This document shows positions 1-4,881 of a stretch of 6,315 nt of DNA, in pieces. The position numbers and the translations under genes were made by a program. The DNA is taken from positions 1 through 6,315 of the forward strand of contig JAGODN010000154.1 in assembly GCA_017998195.1 (NCBI GenBank). The letters are read 5' to 3'. The stretch is from Desulfobulbus sp. (GTDB lineage Bacteria; Desulfobacterota; Desulfobulbia; Desulfobulbales; Desulfobulbaceae). Below the pieces are notes generated by a model. The model did no database searches and was not told the DNA's origin. It worked only from the letters and a program-made list of their open reading frames with translations. Each line of letters opens with the position of its first letter. Positions within the stretch are counted from its first letter, which is position 1.

Positions 1-124
1 TGTCGTCGAAGACCTCGGCCACCCGCTCGTTGAAGGTGAAGTCCTCGTCCACCGTGCCCGAGGCGTAGAGGGTGTCCGGCCTGGCGGGAGGGGTCGAGGG
101 CGATGGTTTGGGCTGTTCAGGCAT
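1..124 (-). CDS. cmoA: Carboxy-S-adenosyl-L-methionine synthase CmoA, N-terminal fragment (runs off left edge)
   Basis: CmoA converts SAM and prephenate to carboxy-SAM, which CmoB uses to make 5-oxyacetyl-uridine at the wobble position of some tRNAs (cytoplasmic). Only the first 41 codons are present; the gene continues beyond base 1. Residues 17-41 read DTLYA...FTFNERVAEVFDD, which I recognise as the conserved N-terminus of CmoA (E. coli starts with DTLF...WTFDERVAEVFPD). The ATG at 124-122 is chosen because it is the only ATG before the conserved block. It adds about 12 proline-rich residues (PEQPKPSPSTPPARP) relative to E. coli. No clear Shine-Dalgarno precedes it. It lies 75 nt downstream of galE on the same strand with no visible terminator between them, so co-transcription is plausible. 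The SAM-binding domain is outside the window, so the call rests on the N-terminal motif alone. Confidence 0.8.
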   Translation of the reverse strand, partial: MPEQPKPSPSTPPARPDTLYASGTVDEDFTFNERVAEVFDD

Positions 125-199
125 GGGGCAGGTGGTCGGGAAACGGATCAGGGGCGGCGCAAGGGGTCGGCAAGGGAGGGGCTGTGGCCTTTTCGGTGT

Positions 200-1222
200 T
201 CAATCGTTCGGATCGTAGCCCCGGGGGTTGGCGCTCTGCCAGCGCCAGCTGTCCGCGCACATCGCCTCCAGGTCGCGGGTCGCCCGCCAGCCGAGTTCCC
301 GGTGGGCCAGGGCAGGGTCGGCGTAGCACTGGGCGATGTCGCCGGGGCGCCGGTCGACGATGCGGTAGGGCACAGCCCGGCCGCTGGCCGCCTCGAAGGC
401 CCGCACCATGTCGAGCACCGAATAGCCCCGGCCGGTGCCGAGGTTGCAGGTGAGCATCCCGGGGCGGTCGGCGAGTCGCTCCAGGGCGCGCAGATGGCCG
501 ATGGCCAGGTCGACCACGTGGATATAGTCGCGCACGCCGGTGCCGTCCGGGGTCGGGTAGTCGCCGCCGAACACCGCCAGTTCGCGGAGTTTGCCCACCG
601 CCACCTGGGCGATGTAAGGCATCAAATTGTTGGGGATGCCGCCCGGGTCCTCGCCGATGCGGCCGCTCGGGTGGGCGCCCACCGGGTTGAAATAGCGGAG
701 CAGGGCGATGCGCCAAGCCGGCTCGGCCCGGTGCAGGTCGCGCAGGATCTCCTCGATCATCAGCTTGGTGCGGCCGTAGGGGTTGGTACAGGAGAGCGGG
801 AAGTCCTCACGGATGGGCACGCTCGCCGGGTCGCCGTAGACCGTGGCCGAGGACGAGAAGACCAGGGTCCGCACCCCCGCCTCGGCCATCACCTGGCAGA
901 GATTGAGGGTGCCGATCAGGTTGTTCTGGTAGTAGCGCAGCGGCACCTGCACCGACTCACCCACCGCCTTGAGGCCGGCGAAATGGATCACCGCTCCGAC
1001 CTCCGGGGTCTGCCGGAGGACCCTGCGCAAGGCGTCCCGGTCGAGCAGGTCGACCTGGTGGAAGGTGAGCGTCTGTCCGCTCAAGTCCTCGACCCGGCGC
1101 AACGCCTCCCGGCTGGCGTTGACCAGGTTGTCGATGACCGTGACCCGGTGGCCGCTCTGCAGCAATTCCAGGCAGGTGTGAGAGCCGATGTAGCCGGCGC
1201 CGCCGGTGACGAGAACATGCAT
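200..1222 (-). CDS. galE: UDP-glucose 4-epimerase GalE
   Basis: GalE interconverts UDP-glucose and UDP-galactose with tightly bound NAD+ (cytoplasm), feeding galactose use and the synthesis of LPS and other surface polysaccharides. The protein is 340 aa, close to the 338 aa of the E. coli enzyme. It is an extended short-chain dehydrogenase: the Rossmann motif TGGAGYIGSH is at residues 6-15, the catalytic S124 lies in FSSSATVYG, and the YxxxK pair is Y149 and K153 in NPYGRTK. RYFNPVGAHPSG (176-187), RDYIHVVDL (231-239) and RRPGD (291-295) are typical GalE blocks. The frame stays open upstream to 1594, but the true start is the ATG at 1222-1220: the Rossmann fold begins immediately and AAGGAGGAG (complement of 1227-1235) sits 4 nt before it. 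It is transcribed divergently from the tautomerase-ligA cluster, with cmoA downstream. A related NDP-sugar epimerase activity cannot be excluded, but the match is very good. Confidence 0.96.
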   Translation of the reverse strand: MHVLVTGGAGYIGSHTCLELLQSGHRVTVIDNLVNASREALRRVEDLSGQTLTFHQVDLLDRDALRRVLRQTPEVGAVIHFAGLKAVGESVQVPLRYYQNNLIGTLNLCQVMAEAGVRTLVFSSSATVYGDPASVPIREDFPLSCTNPYGRTKLMIEEILRDLHRAEPAWRIALLRYFNPVGAHPSGRIGEDPGGIPNNLMPYIAQVAVGKLRELAVFGGDYPTPDGTGVRDYIHVVDLAIGHLRALERLADRPGMLTCNLGTGRGYSVLDMVRAFEAASGRAVPYRIVDRRPGDIAQCYADPALAHRELGWRATRDLEAMCADSWRWQSANPRGYDPND

Positions 1223-1261
1223 GGGACTCCTCCTTGTGGGCGGCGGGACGCCGGCTGGGTG

Positions 1262-1290
1262 AACATAAACCTGATCGACGGAAAAGTAAA
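1262..1290 (-). promoter_or_regulatory. Candidate sigma70-type promoter for galE
   Basis: On the minus strand, a TTTACT -35 box (complement of 1285-1290; 4 of 6 consensus positions) is followed by a 17-bp spacer and a TATGTT -10 box (complement of 1262-1267; 4 of 6). It lies about 40 bp upstream of the galE start, in an AT-rich island inside otherwise GC-rich sequence. Transcription start is unmapped, and the boxes are moderate matches only. Confidence 0.45.
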
Positions 1291-1303
1291 ATTCTGATAT
1301 GTA
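1275..1303 (+). promoter_or_regulatory. Candidate extended -10 promoter for the tautomerase-ligA cluster
   Basis: On the plus strand, TCGACG (1275-1280; 4 of 6 positions of TTGACA) and TATGTA (1298-1303) are 17 bp apart. A TG dinucleotide at 1295-1296 gives an extended -10 (TGATATGTA). It points toward the tautomerase gene about 100 bp away and overlaps the candidate galE promoter on the opposite strand, so the two could compete. The -10 hexamer itself is weak (3 of 6). Confidence 0.35.
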
Positions 1304-1335
1304 TTTTGTGCGTCGCCCGATGGCCGCGAAACCCT

Positions 1336-1347
1336 GCCGGCGCCGGC
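1336..1347. repeat. 12-bp perfect GC palindrome in the tautomerase leader
   Basis: GCCGGCGCCGGC equals its own reverse complement. It falls between the candidate plus-strand promoter and the tautomerase start, within a GC-rich stretch holding further CGGCC and CCGGCC pieces (1350-1370). It could be a protein-binding dyad or part of a leader hairpin. In DNA this GC-rich, chance is a real alternative. Confidence 0.3.
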
Positions 1348-1402
1348 TCGTACGGCCTCGGCTCCGGCCCAGCACGACAACCTCAACAGGAGCCAGAACA
1401 TC

Positions 1403-1588
1403 ATGCCGTACGTGAGCATCCGCGTAGCCGGAACACTGACCAAGGAGCAGAAGCAGAAGATCGCCAAGGGCGTCACCGACGTGATCAGCGAGGCGGCCAA
1501 CAAACCCAAGGAGGCGATCCTCATCTTCATCGACGAGGAGTGCCGGGAAAACATCGCCAAGGCCGGCGTGCTGCTGGAGGACATGTAG
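1403..1588 (+). CDS. 4-oxalocrotonate tautomerase-like small protein
   Basis: This 61-aa protein has the size and layout of the 4-oxalocrotonate tautomerase family: small subunits that assemble into oligomers and use the N-terminal proline, exposed when Met is removed, as catalytic base for keto-enol tautomerisation. Seen here: MPYVSIRV, a beta strand starting at Pro1 (mature numbering); a helix TKEQKQKIAKGVTDVISEA; a second strand AILIFIDE; and an AG-containing C-terminus. Pro1 is conserved, but the positions matching Arg11 and Arg39 of the Pseudomonas enzyme are both Leu, so the substrate is probably not 4-oxalocrotonate. AGGAG at 1388-1392 lies 10 nt before the ATG. The stop is 4 nt before ligA, and the ligA Shine-Dalgarno is inside this gene, suggesting coupling. 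Family is well supported; the reaction and role are unknown. Confidence 0.85.
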   Translation: MPYVSIRVAGTLTKEQKQKIAKGVTDVISEAANKPKEAILIFIDEECRENIAKAGVLLEDM

Positions 1589-1592
1589 GTCC

Positions 1593-3626
1593 ATGGCGCA
1601 GGGGGCGGCCGAACGGCTGCAGGCGCTGCGCGAGCATATCCGCCTGCACGCGCACCGCTATTACGTGCTCGACGACCCGCTCATCTCGGACGGCGAATAC
1701 GATGAGTTGTTCCGGGAACTGCTCGACCTGGAGGCGCAGCACCCCGAACTGGTCACCGCCGACTCGCCCAGCCACCGCGTCGGCGGGCCGCCGCTCGCGG
1801 CCTTTGCCCCGGTCCGCCACGCCAGCCCCATGCTCAGCCTGGACAACCTCTTCGCGGCCGACGAGTTCATGGCCTTTGCCGAGCGGGTGCAGCGGTTTCT
1901 CCGCCTGGACGAGCCGGTGGGCTACGTCACCGAGCCGAAACTCGACGGCCTGGCCGTGGAACTCGTCTACCGGGACGGTCTGCTCGAGGTGGGCGCCACC
2001 CGCGGCGACGGATGGTCCGGCGAAAACATCACTGCCCAGCTGAAGACCGTGCCGTCCATCCCGCTCCGTCTCGATCCGCGGGCAGTCGCGGGCTGGCCGG
2101 CGGAGCTGCACGTGCGCGGAGAGGTGTTCCTGTCCAAGCAAGGCTTTCTCCTGCTCAACCGCCAGCGGCAGGAGGAGGGCGAGCCGCTGTTCGCCAACCC
2201 GCGCAACGCCGCGGCCGGATCCCTGCGCCAGTTGGACCCGCGCATCACCGCCCGGCGACCGCTGGCCTTTTTCGTGTACGGGGTCGGCAACAGCGAAGCC
2301 CTGCCGGCGAGCGGCCAGCGGGAGCTGCTGGACGGGCTCGGCCGCCTGGGGCTGCCGCTCAACCCGCTGGTCCGGGTGTGCGCCACCCCGGCCGAGGTCG
2401 AACAGCGCTACCGGGAGCTCATGGCCCTGCGCCATGAACTCGACTACGATATCGACGGCATGGTCGTCAAGGTCGACGAGTTCGCGCTCCAGCAGCGCCT
2501 TGGCACGACCGCGCGGGCGCCGCGCTGGGCCGCGGCCTGGAAGTTTCCGGCTGTGCAGGCGACCACGGTCGTCGAGACGGTCGAATTCCAGGTGGGCCGC
2601 ACCGGCGCGGTCACCCCGGTGGCCCTGCTCAGGCCCGTGGAGATCGCCGGCGTGGTGGTCAGGCGGGCGACCCTGCACAACCGGGACGAGATCATCAGAA
2701 AGGATCTGCGCATCGGCGACACGGTGCTGGTGCAGCGGGCCGGCGATGTGATCCCTGAGATCGTCAAGGTCGTTGTCGACCGGCGTACCGGTTCGGAACA
2801 GCCCATCGTCTTCCCTGAGCAGTGTCCGGAATGCGGCCGGGAGCTGCAGCGGTCGGCCGAGGAGGCCGTCACCCGCTGCGTCAACCGGCAGTGTCCGGCG
2901 CAGCAGCTGCAGCGGCTCATCCACTTCGCGGGCAAGAACGGTCTCGACCTGGAGGGCCTGGGAGAAAAAAAGGTCGAGCAACTGGTACGCGAGGGGTTGG
3001 TCGCGGAACTCCCCGATTTTTTTCGGCTCGATGGCGAACGGCTGGCCTCCCTCGACGGCTGGGGCGAGCAGTCGGCGCGTAACGTACTGGCCATGATCGA
3101 GAAGCGGCGGACCGTGCCGCTGGCCAGGCTGCTCTGTGCGCTCGGCATCCGCCACGTAGGCGAGGTGACCGCCGGCCTGCTGGCCGCTAATTTCATCGAT
3201 CTGCGGTCGCTGCTGGCGGCGGACCGGGACAGGTTCCTCGCTGTTGCCGGCATCGGTGCGCAGACGGCAGCCAGCCTGGAGGCGTACTTCGCCGACCCGG
3301 CGGTGCGTGATCTGCTCGAGCGGCTGATCGAGGCGGGCCTGGCCATCGAAGCGCCCGCCAGGGAAACCCTGCCGCTCACCGGCCGGGTCTTCCTGTTCAC
3401 CGGCACCCTGGACGGGCTCTCCCGTGACGAGGCCAAGCAATTGGTGAAAAGCCTGGGGGGCCAGGTTGCCTCGGGCATCAGCCAGCGGGTCACAGACGTG
3501 GTGGTCGGCGCCAAGGCCGGCGGCAAAAAGAAAAAGGCCGAGGAACTTGGGGTGCACACACTCGATGAGGCCGCCTTGCGCACGCTCATCGACTCGGCCG
3601 CCGCCGGAGGGAGGAATGGCGCGTAG
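1593..3626 (+). CDS. ligA: NAD+-dependent DNA ligase LigA
   Basis: LigA seals nicks in duplex DNA during replication (Okazaki fragments) and repair. It adenylates itself with NAD+ and passes AMP to the 5' phosphate. At 677 aa it is full length (E. coli 671). Domains in order: Ia NAD-binding domain (about 1-65; Y23, D28, D33, Y36, D37 in HRYYVLDDPLISDGEYD); adenylation domain with the AMP-accepting Lys116 in KLDG and downstream R137GDG; OB fold (about 320-400; GRTGAVTPVA); a four-cysteine zinc finger C411, C414, C429, C434; helix-hairpin-helix repeats (about 445-565; GLGEKK, LGIRHVGE, AGIGAQTA); and a C-terminal BRCT domain (about 590-677; LTGRVFLFTGTL). The start follows GGAGG at 1576-1580, inside the tautomerase end, with 12 nt spacing. 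The adjacent helix start matches family N-termini. The acylphosphatase start overlaps its last codons. No key residue is missing, so an active enzyme is expected. Confidence 0.98.
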   Translation: MAQGAAERLQALREHIRLHAHRYYVLDDPLISDGEYDELFRELLDLEAQHPELVTADSPSHRVGGPPLAAFAPVRHASPMLSLDNLFAADEFMAFAERVQRFLRLDEPVGYVTEPKLDGLAVELVYRDGLLEVGATRGDGWSGENITAQLKTVPSIPLRLDPRAVAGWPAELHVRGEVFLSKQGFLLLNRQRQEEGEPLFANPRNAAAGSLRQLDPRITARRPLAFFVYGVGNSEALPASGQRELLDGLGRLGLPLNPLVRVCATPAEVEQRYRELMALRHELDYDIDGMVVKVDEFALQQRLGTTARAPRWAAAWKFPAVQATTVVETVEFQVGRTGAVTPVALLRPVEIAGVVVRRATLHNRDEIIRKDLRIGDTVLVQRAGDVIPEIVKVVVDRRTGSEQPIVFPEQCPECGRELQRSAEEAVTRCVNRQCPAQQLQRLIHFAGKNGLDLEGLGEKKVEQLVREGLVAELPDFFRLDGERLASLDGWGEQSARNVLAMIEKRRTVPLARLLCALGIRHVGEVTAGLLAANFIDLRSLLAADRDRFLAVAGIGAQTAASLEAYFADPAVRDLLERLIEAGLAIEAPARETLPLTGRVFLFTGTLDGLSRDEAKQLVKSLGGQVASGISQRVTDVVVGAKAGGKKKKAEELGVHTLDEAALRTLIDSAAAGGRNGA

Positions 3627-3900
3627 ACGGGTGCATGCCCTGGTCCACGGCCGGGTGCAGGGGGTGGCCTTCCGGGAATACACCCGGCGGCAGGCCGTGC
3701 GGCTGGGCCTCTCCGGCTGGGTGAGGAACCGGCCGGACGGCACGGTGGAGACGGTCTTCGAGGGCCCGGCGGCCGAGGTCGACGAACTGCTCACTTGGCT
3801 TGCGACCGGTTCACCCTACGCACGGGTCGGCCGCGTCGAACACCGGGAGGAGGAGCCGACGGGCGAATCCGGCGGATTTTTCATCGAGTTTTTTCCCTGA
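3616..3900 (+). CDS. Acylphosphatase
   Basis: Acylphosphatases hydrolyse the carboxyl-phosphate bond of small acyl phosphates such as acetyl phosphate and carbamoyl phosphate; the cellular role in bacteria is unsettled. The 94-aa length is typical of the family. The signature HGRVQGVAFREYTRRQA carries the phosphate-binding loop and catalytic Arg20, and GLSGWVRNRPDGTVE carries catalytic Asn38. The rest fits the ferredoxin-like fold (EVDELLTWL helix, GFFIEFFP last strand). The reading frame is open further upstream, inside ligA, but the ATG at 3616 is right: the family match begins there and GGAGGGAGG (3606-3614) lies directly before it. It overlaps the end of ligA by 11 nt, so its translation is probably coupled to ligA. 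The gene is often named acyP or yccX. No signal peptide is visible, so it should be cytoplasmic. Confidence 0.95.
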   Translation: MARRRVHALVHGRVQGVAFREYTRRQAVRLGLSGWVRNRPDGTVETVFEGPAAEVDELLTWLATGSPYARVGRVEHREEEPTGESGGFFIEFFP

Positions 3901-3917
3901 AGGCAGCAGGCGGCGGG

Positions 3918-3957
3918 TCGCTGGCGGGGGACAGATCAACAGTTTTTGGGCCAGCGA
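3918..3957. repeat. 8-bp inverted repeat in the gap before the zinc-ribbon gene
   Basis: TCGCTGGC (3918-3925) and GCCAGCGA (3950-3957) are perfect complements with a 24-nt loop that contains a T5 run. It occupies most of the 74-nt gap between the acylphosphatase stop and the next start. The T-run is in the loop, not after the stem, so this is not a standard terminator. It might shape translation of the downstream gene or be chance. Confidence 0.25.
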
Positions 3958-3974
3958 ACAGGCCGGTGCATGTC

Positions 3975-4226
3975 ATGAAAAAAGTCCAGATTCCTTCCGG
4001 CGAACCGGTGGGCCGCATCGCCTGCCCGCACTGCGGCAACGATGCCGAATTTGTGGAGACCGCCGACAATGTGCAAGTGACGACCCGCTATGTGCAGAAC
4101 TCGGACGGCTCGTTCACCCCGATGGAGAATTCCACCGAGATCCACGGCGAGGTACAGTTTGTCTGCGGTCAGTGCGGCGCCGATCTGACCCGTTTCCGCG
4201 GACATTTTCTCGAGATGTCCTTTTAG
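3975..4226 (+). CDS. Uncharacterised small protein with a four-cysteine zinc-ribbon pattern
   Basis: I do not recognise a named family. The 83-aa product has two CxxC knuckles, CPHC (C17, C20) and CGQC (C64, C67), each followed by Gly, the usual geometry of a zinc ribbon. Between them is a 43-residue insert rich in Thr, Ser, Asn and Glu (TRYVQNSDGSFTPMENSTEIHG region) that could form a beta hairpin. The C-terminus is LTRFRGHFLEMSF. There is no signal peptide or membrane segment. The ATG at 3975 is preferred: the frame is open further up but that part reads as shadow of acylphosphatase. The Shine-Dalgarno is poor (AGG at 3960-3962, 12 nt away); a GTG at 3966 is a weaker alternative. It is the last gene before the terminator and may share the ligA transcript. 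Binding of zinc is inferred from the cysteine pattern; nucleic-acid or protein binding would be guesswork. Confidence 0.8.
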   Translation: MKKVQIPSGEPVGRIACPHCGNDAEFVETADNVQVTTRYVQNSDGSFTPMENSTEIHGEVQFVCGQCGADLTRFRGHFLEMSF

Positions 4227-4252
4227 CCGGGCCGGCGGCGGCCGGAGCGGAC

Positions 4253-4282
4253 AAAAAAAGGCCGCCCCAAGGGGCGGCCTTT
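4253..4282. terminator. Bidirectional intrinsic terminator between the ligA cluster and dsrC
   Basis: A perfect stem GGCCGCCCC (4260-4268) / GGGGCGGCC (4271-4279) with a 2-nt AA gap between the arms is flanked by A7 (4253-4259) and TTT (4280-4282), so A-T pairs extend the stem to 12 bp. Read on the minus strand it is followed by T7, a strong intrinsic terminator for dsrC, whose stop is 30 nt before it. On the plus strand it has only T3 but probably also stops read-through from the convergent cluster ending at 4226. Confidence 0.9.
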
Positions 4283-4311
4283 GCACGTTCTGTGATGAAC
4301 GGTGGGCCGGA

Positions 4312-4632
4312 TCAGACGCAACCGGTCGGCTTGGGCAGGCCGGCCATCTTGCAGGCGCCTTTGCCGGGCCCCGACGGGAACAGCTCGTAGATGCGCTTCA
4401 GCGGGAAGCCGGTGGTCTTGGAGAGGATACGAACCATCGGGGCAATGCCGTTCTTCTTGTAGTACTCCTGCAGGGCATCGATGACCTTCTGGTGCTCGTC
4501 GGTGATCTCGGCAATACCCTCAACGGTCTTGACGTAGTCAACCCAGTTCTCGTCCCATTCTTCCTGACCCTTCAGCAGGAAGCCGTCTTCGTCCACTTCG
4601 TAGCTTTTTCCCTTGTGCTCAATACTCGCCAT
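4312..4632 (-). CDS. dsrC: DsrC, sulfur-carrier protein of dissimilatory sulfur metabolism
   Basis: DsrC is a cytoplasmic sulfur carrier and co-substrate of dissimilatory sulfite reductase DsrAB. A trisulfide forms between its two C-terminal cysteines and is reduced by the membrane complex DsrMKJOP. The protein is 106 aa, matching the roughly 105-aa sulfate-reducer form. Diagnostic is the flexible C-terminal arm GACKMAGLPKPTGCV: penultimate C105 (CysA) and C94 (CysB), 11 residues apart. TusE-type relatives for tRNA thiolation keep only the penultimate cysteine, so TusE is unlikely. The core VDEDGFLL...EEWDENW and PMVRILSKTTGFPLKRIYELFPSGPGKGA is typical. AGGAGG (complement of 4638-4643) lies 5 nt before the ATG, a strong site fitting an abundant protein. 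It is a single-gene unit, away from any dsrAB in this window, with its own promoter and terminator. Lys and Glu are frequent, as expected for a soluble protein. Confidence 0.96.
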   Translation of the reverse strand: MASIEHKGKSYEVDEDGFLLKGQEEWDENWVDYVKTVEGIAEITDEHQKVIDALQEYYKKNGIAPMVRILSKTTGFPLKRIYELFPSGPGKGACKMAGLPKPTGCV

Positions 4633-4699
4633 GTGTTCCTCCTAGGCCAAAGTGTTAACTATTGGTGATGAATAAAAACCTGTGCGAAAAATCACCCGC

Positions 4700-4728
4700 T
4701 TCTTACTATAGGGGTGGGCTCTTGTCAA
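4700..4728 (-). promoter_or_regulatory. dsrC: Candidate sigma70-type promoter for dsrC
   Basis: On the minus strand a perfect TTGACA -35 box (complement of 4723-4728) is followed by 17 bp and TAAGAA (complement of 4700-4705), a weak -10 (3 of 6). A TATAGT sequence overlaps just upstream but is only 12 bp from the -35. The predicted start near 4693 gives a leader of about 60 nt. An 8-bp palindrome GTGCGCAC (4729-4736) abuts the -35 box, and T-tracts further upstream could act like an UP element. The -35 match is the main support. Confidence 0.55.
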
Positions 4729-4730
4729 GT

Positions 4731-4793
4731 GCGCACCGGTTCTTTTTGGGTGAGCCGCGGTTCATTTTTTCCGCGCACCGGCGGTGCATTTTT
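4731..4793. repeat. Short direct repeats and phased T-tracts between dsrC and ppiD
   Basis: GCGCACCGG occurs at 4731-4739 and again at 4773-4781, exactly 42 bp apart. CGGTTC occurs at 4737-4742 and 4758-4763, 21 bp apart, and a related CGGTGC at 4782-4787. Each CGG unit is followed by a T-run: T5 at 4743-4747, T6 at 4765-4770, T5 at 4789-4793 (22 and 24 bp apart). These spacings are near two and four turns of B-DNA, so the elements lie on about the same face. This fits intrinsic curvature or an array of operator-like sites. GCACC/GGTGC at 4775-4787 could also form a small hairpin. Confidence 0.5.
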
Positions 4794-4847
4794 CTCTGGT
4801 ATCTTGCTGAGAAATTGAAGATAATGGCCGCTTTGCAGACGACCTCC

Positions 4848-4860
4848 GGCCGGACCGGCC
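4848..4860. repeat. GC hairpin in the ppiD leader
   Basis: GGCCG and CGGCC with a GAC loop (4848-4860) form a small hairpin 21 nt upstream of the ppiD start. It is not followed by a T-run, so it is not a terminator. It might affect the transcript leader or be an ordinary consequence of GC-rich DNA. I saw no convincing promoter for ppiD: GATAAT (4820-4825) resembles a -10 box but has no -35 at proper distance. Confidence 0.25.
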
Positions 4861-4881
4861 ATTCTTGAGCGAAGGTGTATT

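Noticed and set aside
302..1297. 331-codon plus-strand open frame opposite galE
   Set aside because: Antisense shadow of galE: rich in His, Val, Gly, Asp and Arg, with no recognisable domain, whereas galE shows every catalytic motif.
1223..1594. Upstream extension of the galE reading frame (124 extra codons)
   Set aside because: The Rossmann motif begins at the ATG at 1222 with AAGGAGGAG just before it. The extension covers the divergent promoter region and is antisense to the tautomerase.
1527..3794. 755-codon open frame on the minus strand, opposite ligA
   Set aside because: It mirrors the ligA coding strand in GC-rich DNA, where stop codons are rare in the opposite frame. It has low complexity, no family resemblance and no ribosome binding site, while ligA on the plus strand is intact with all domains.
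4775..4793. Hairpin GCACC/GGTGC followed by ATTTTT as a plus-strand terminator
   Set aside because: The stem is only 5 bp and no plus-strand gene lies upstream to terminate; the T-run fits the repeat array better.
4797..4808. Possible sigma54 promoter (CTGGTATCTTGC) before ppiD
   Set aside because: The GG and GC elements are 8 bp apart instead of the 12 bp required for -24/-12 promoters.
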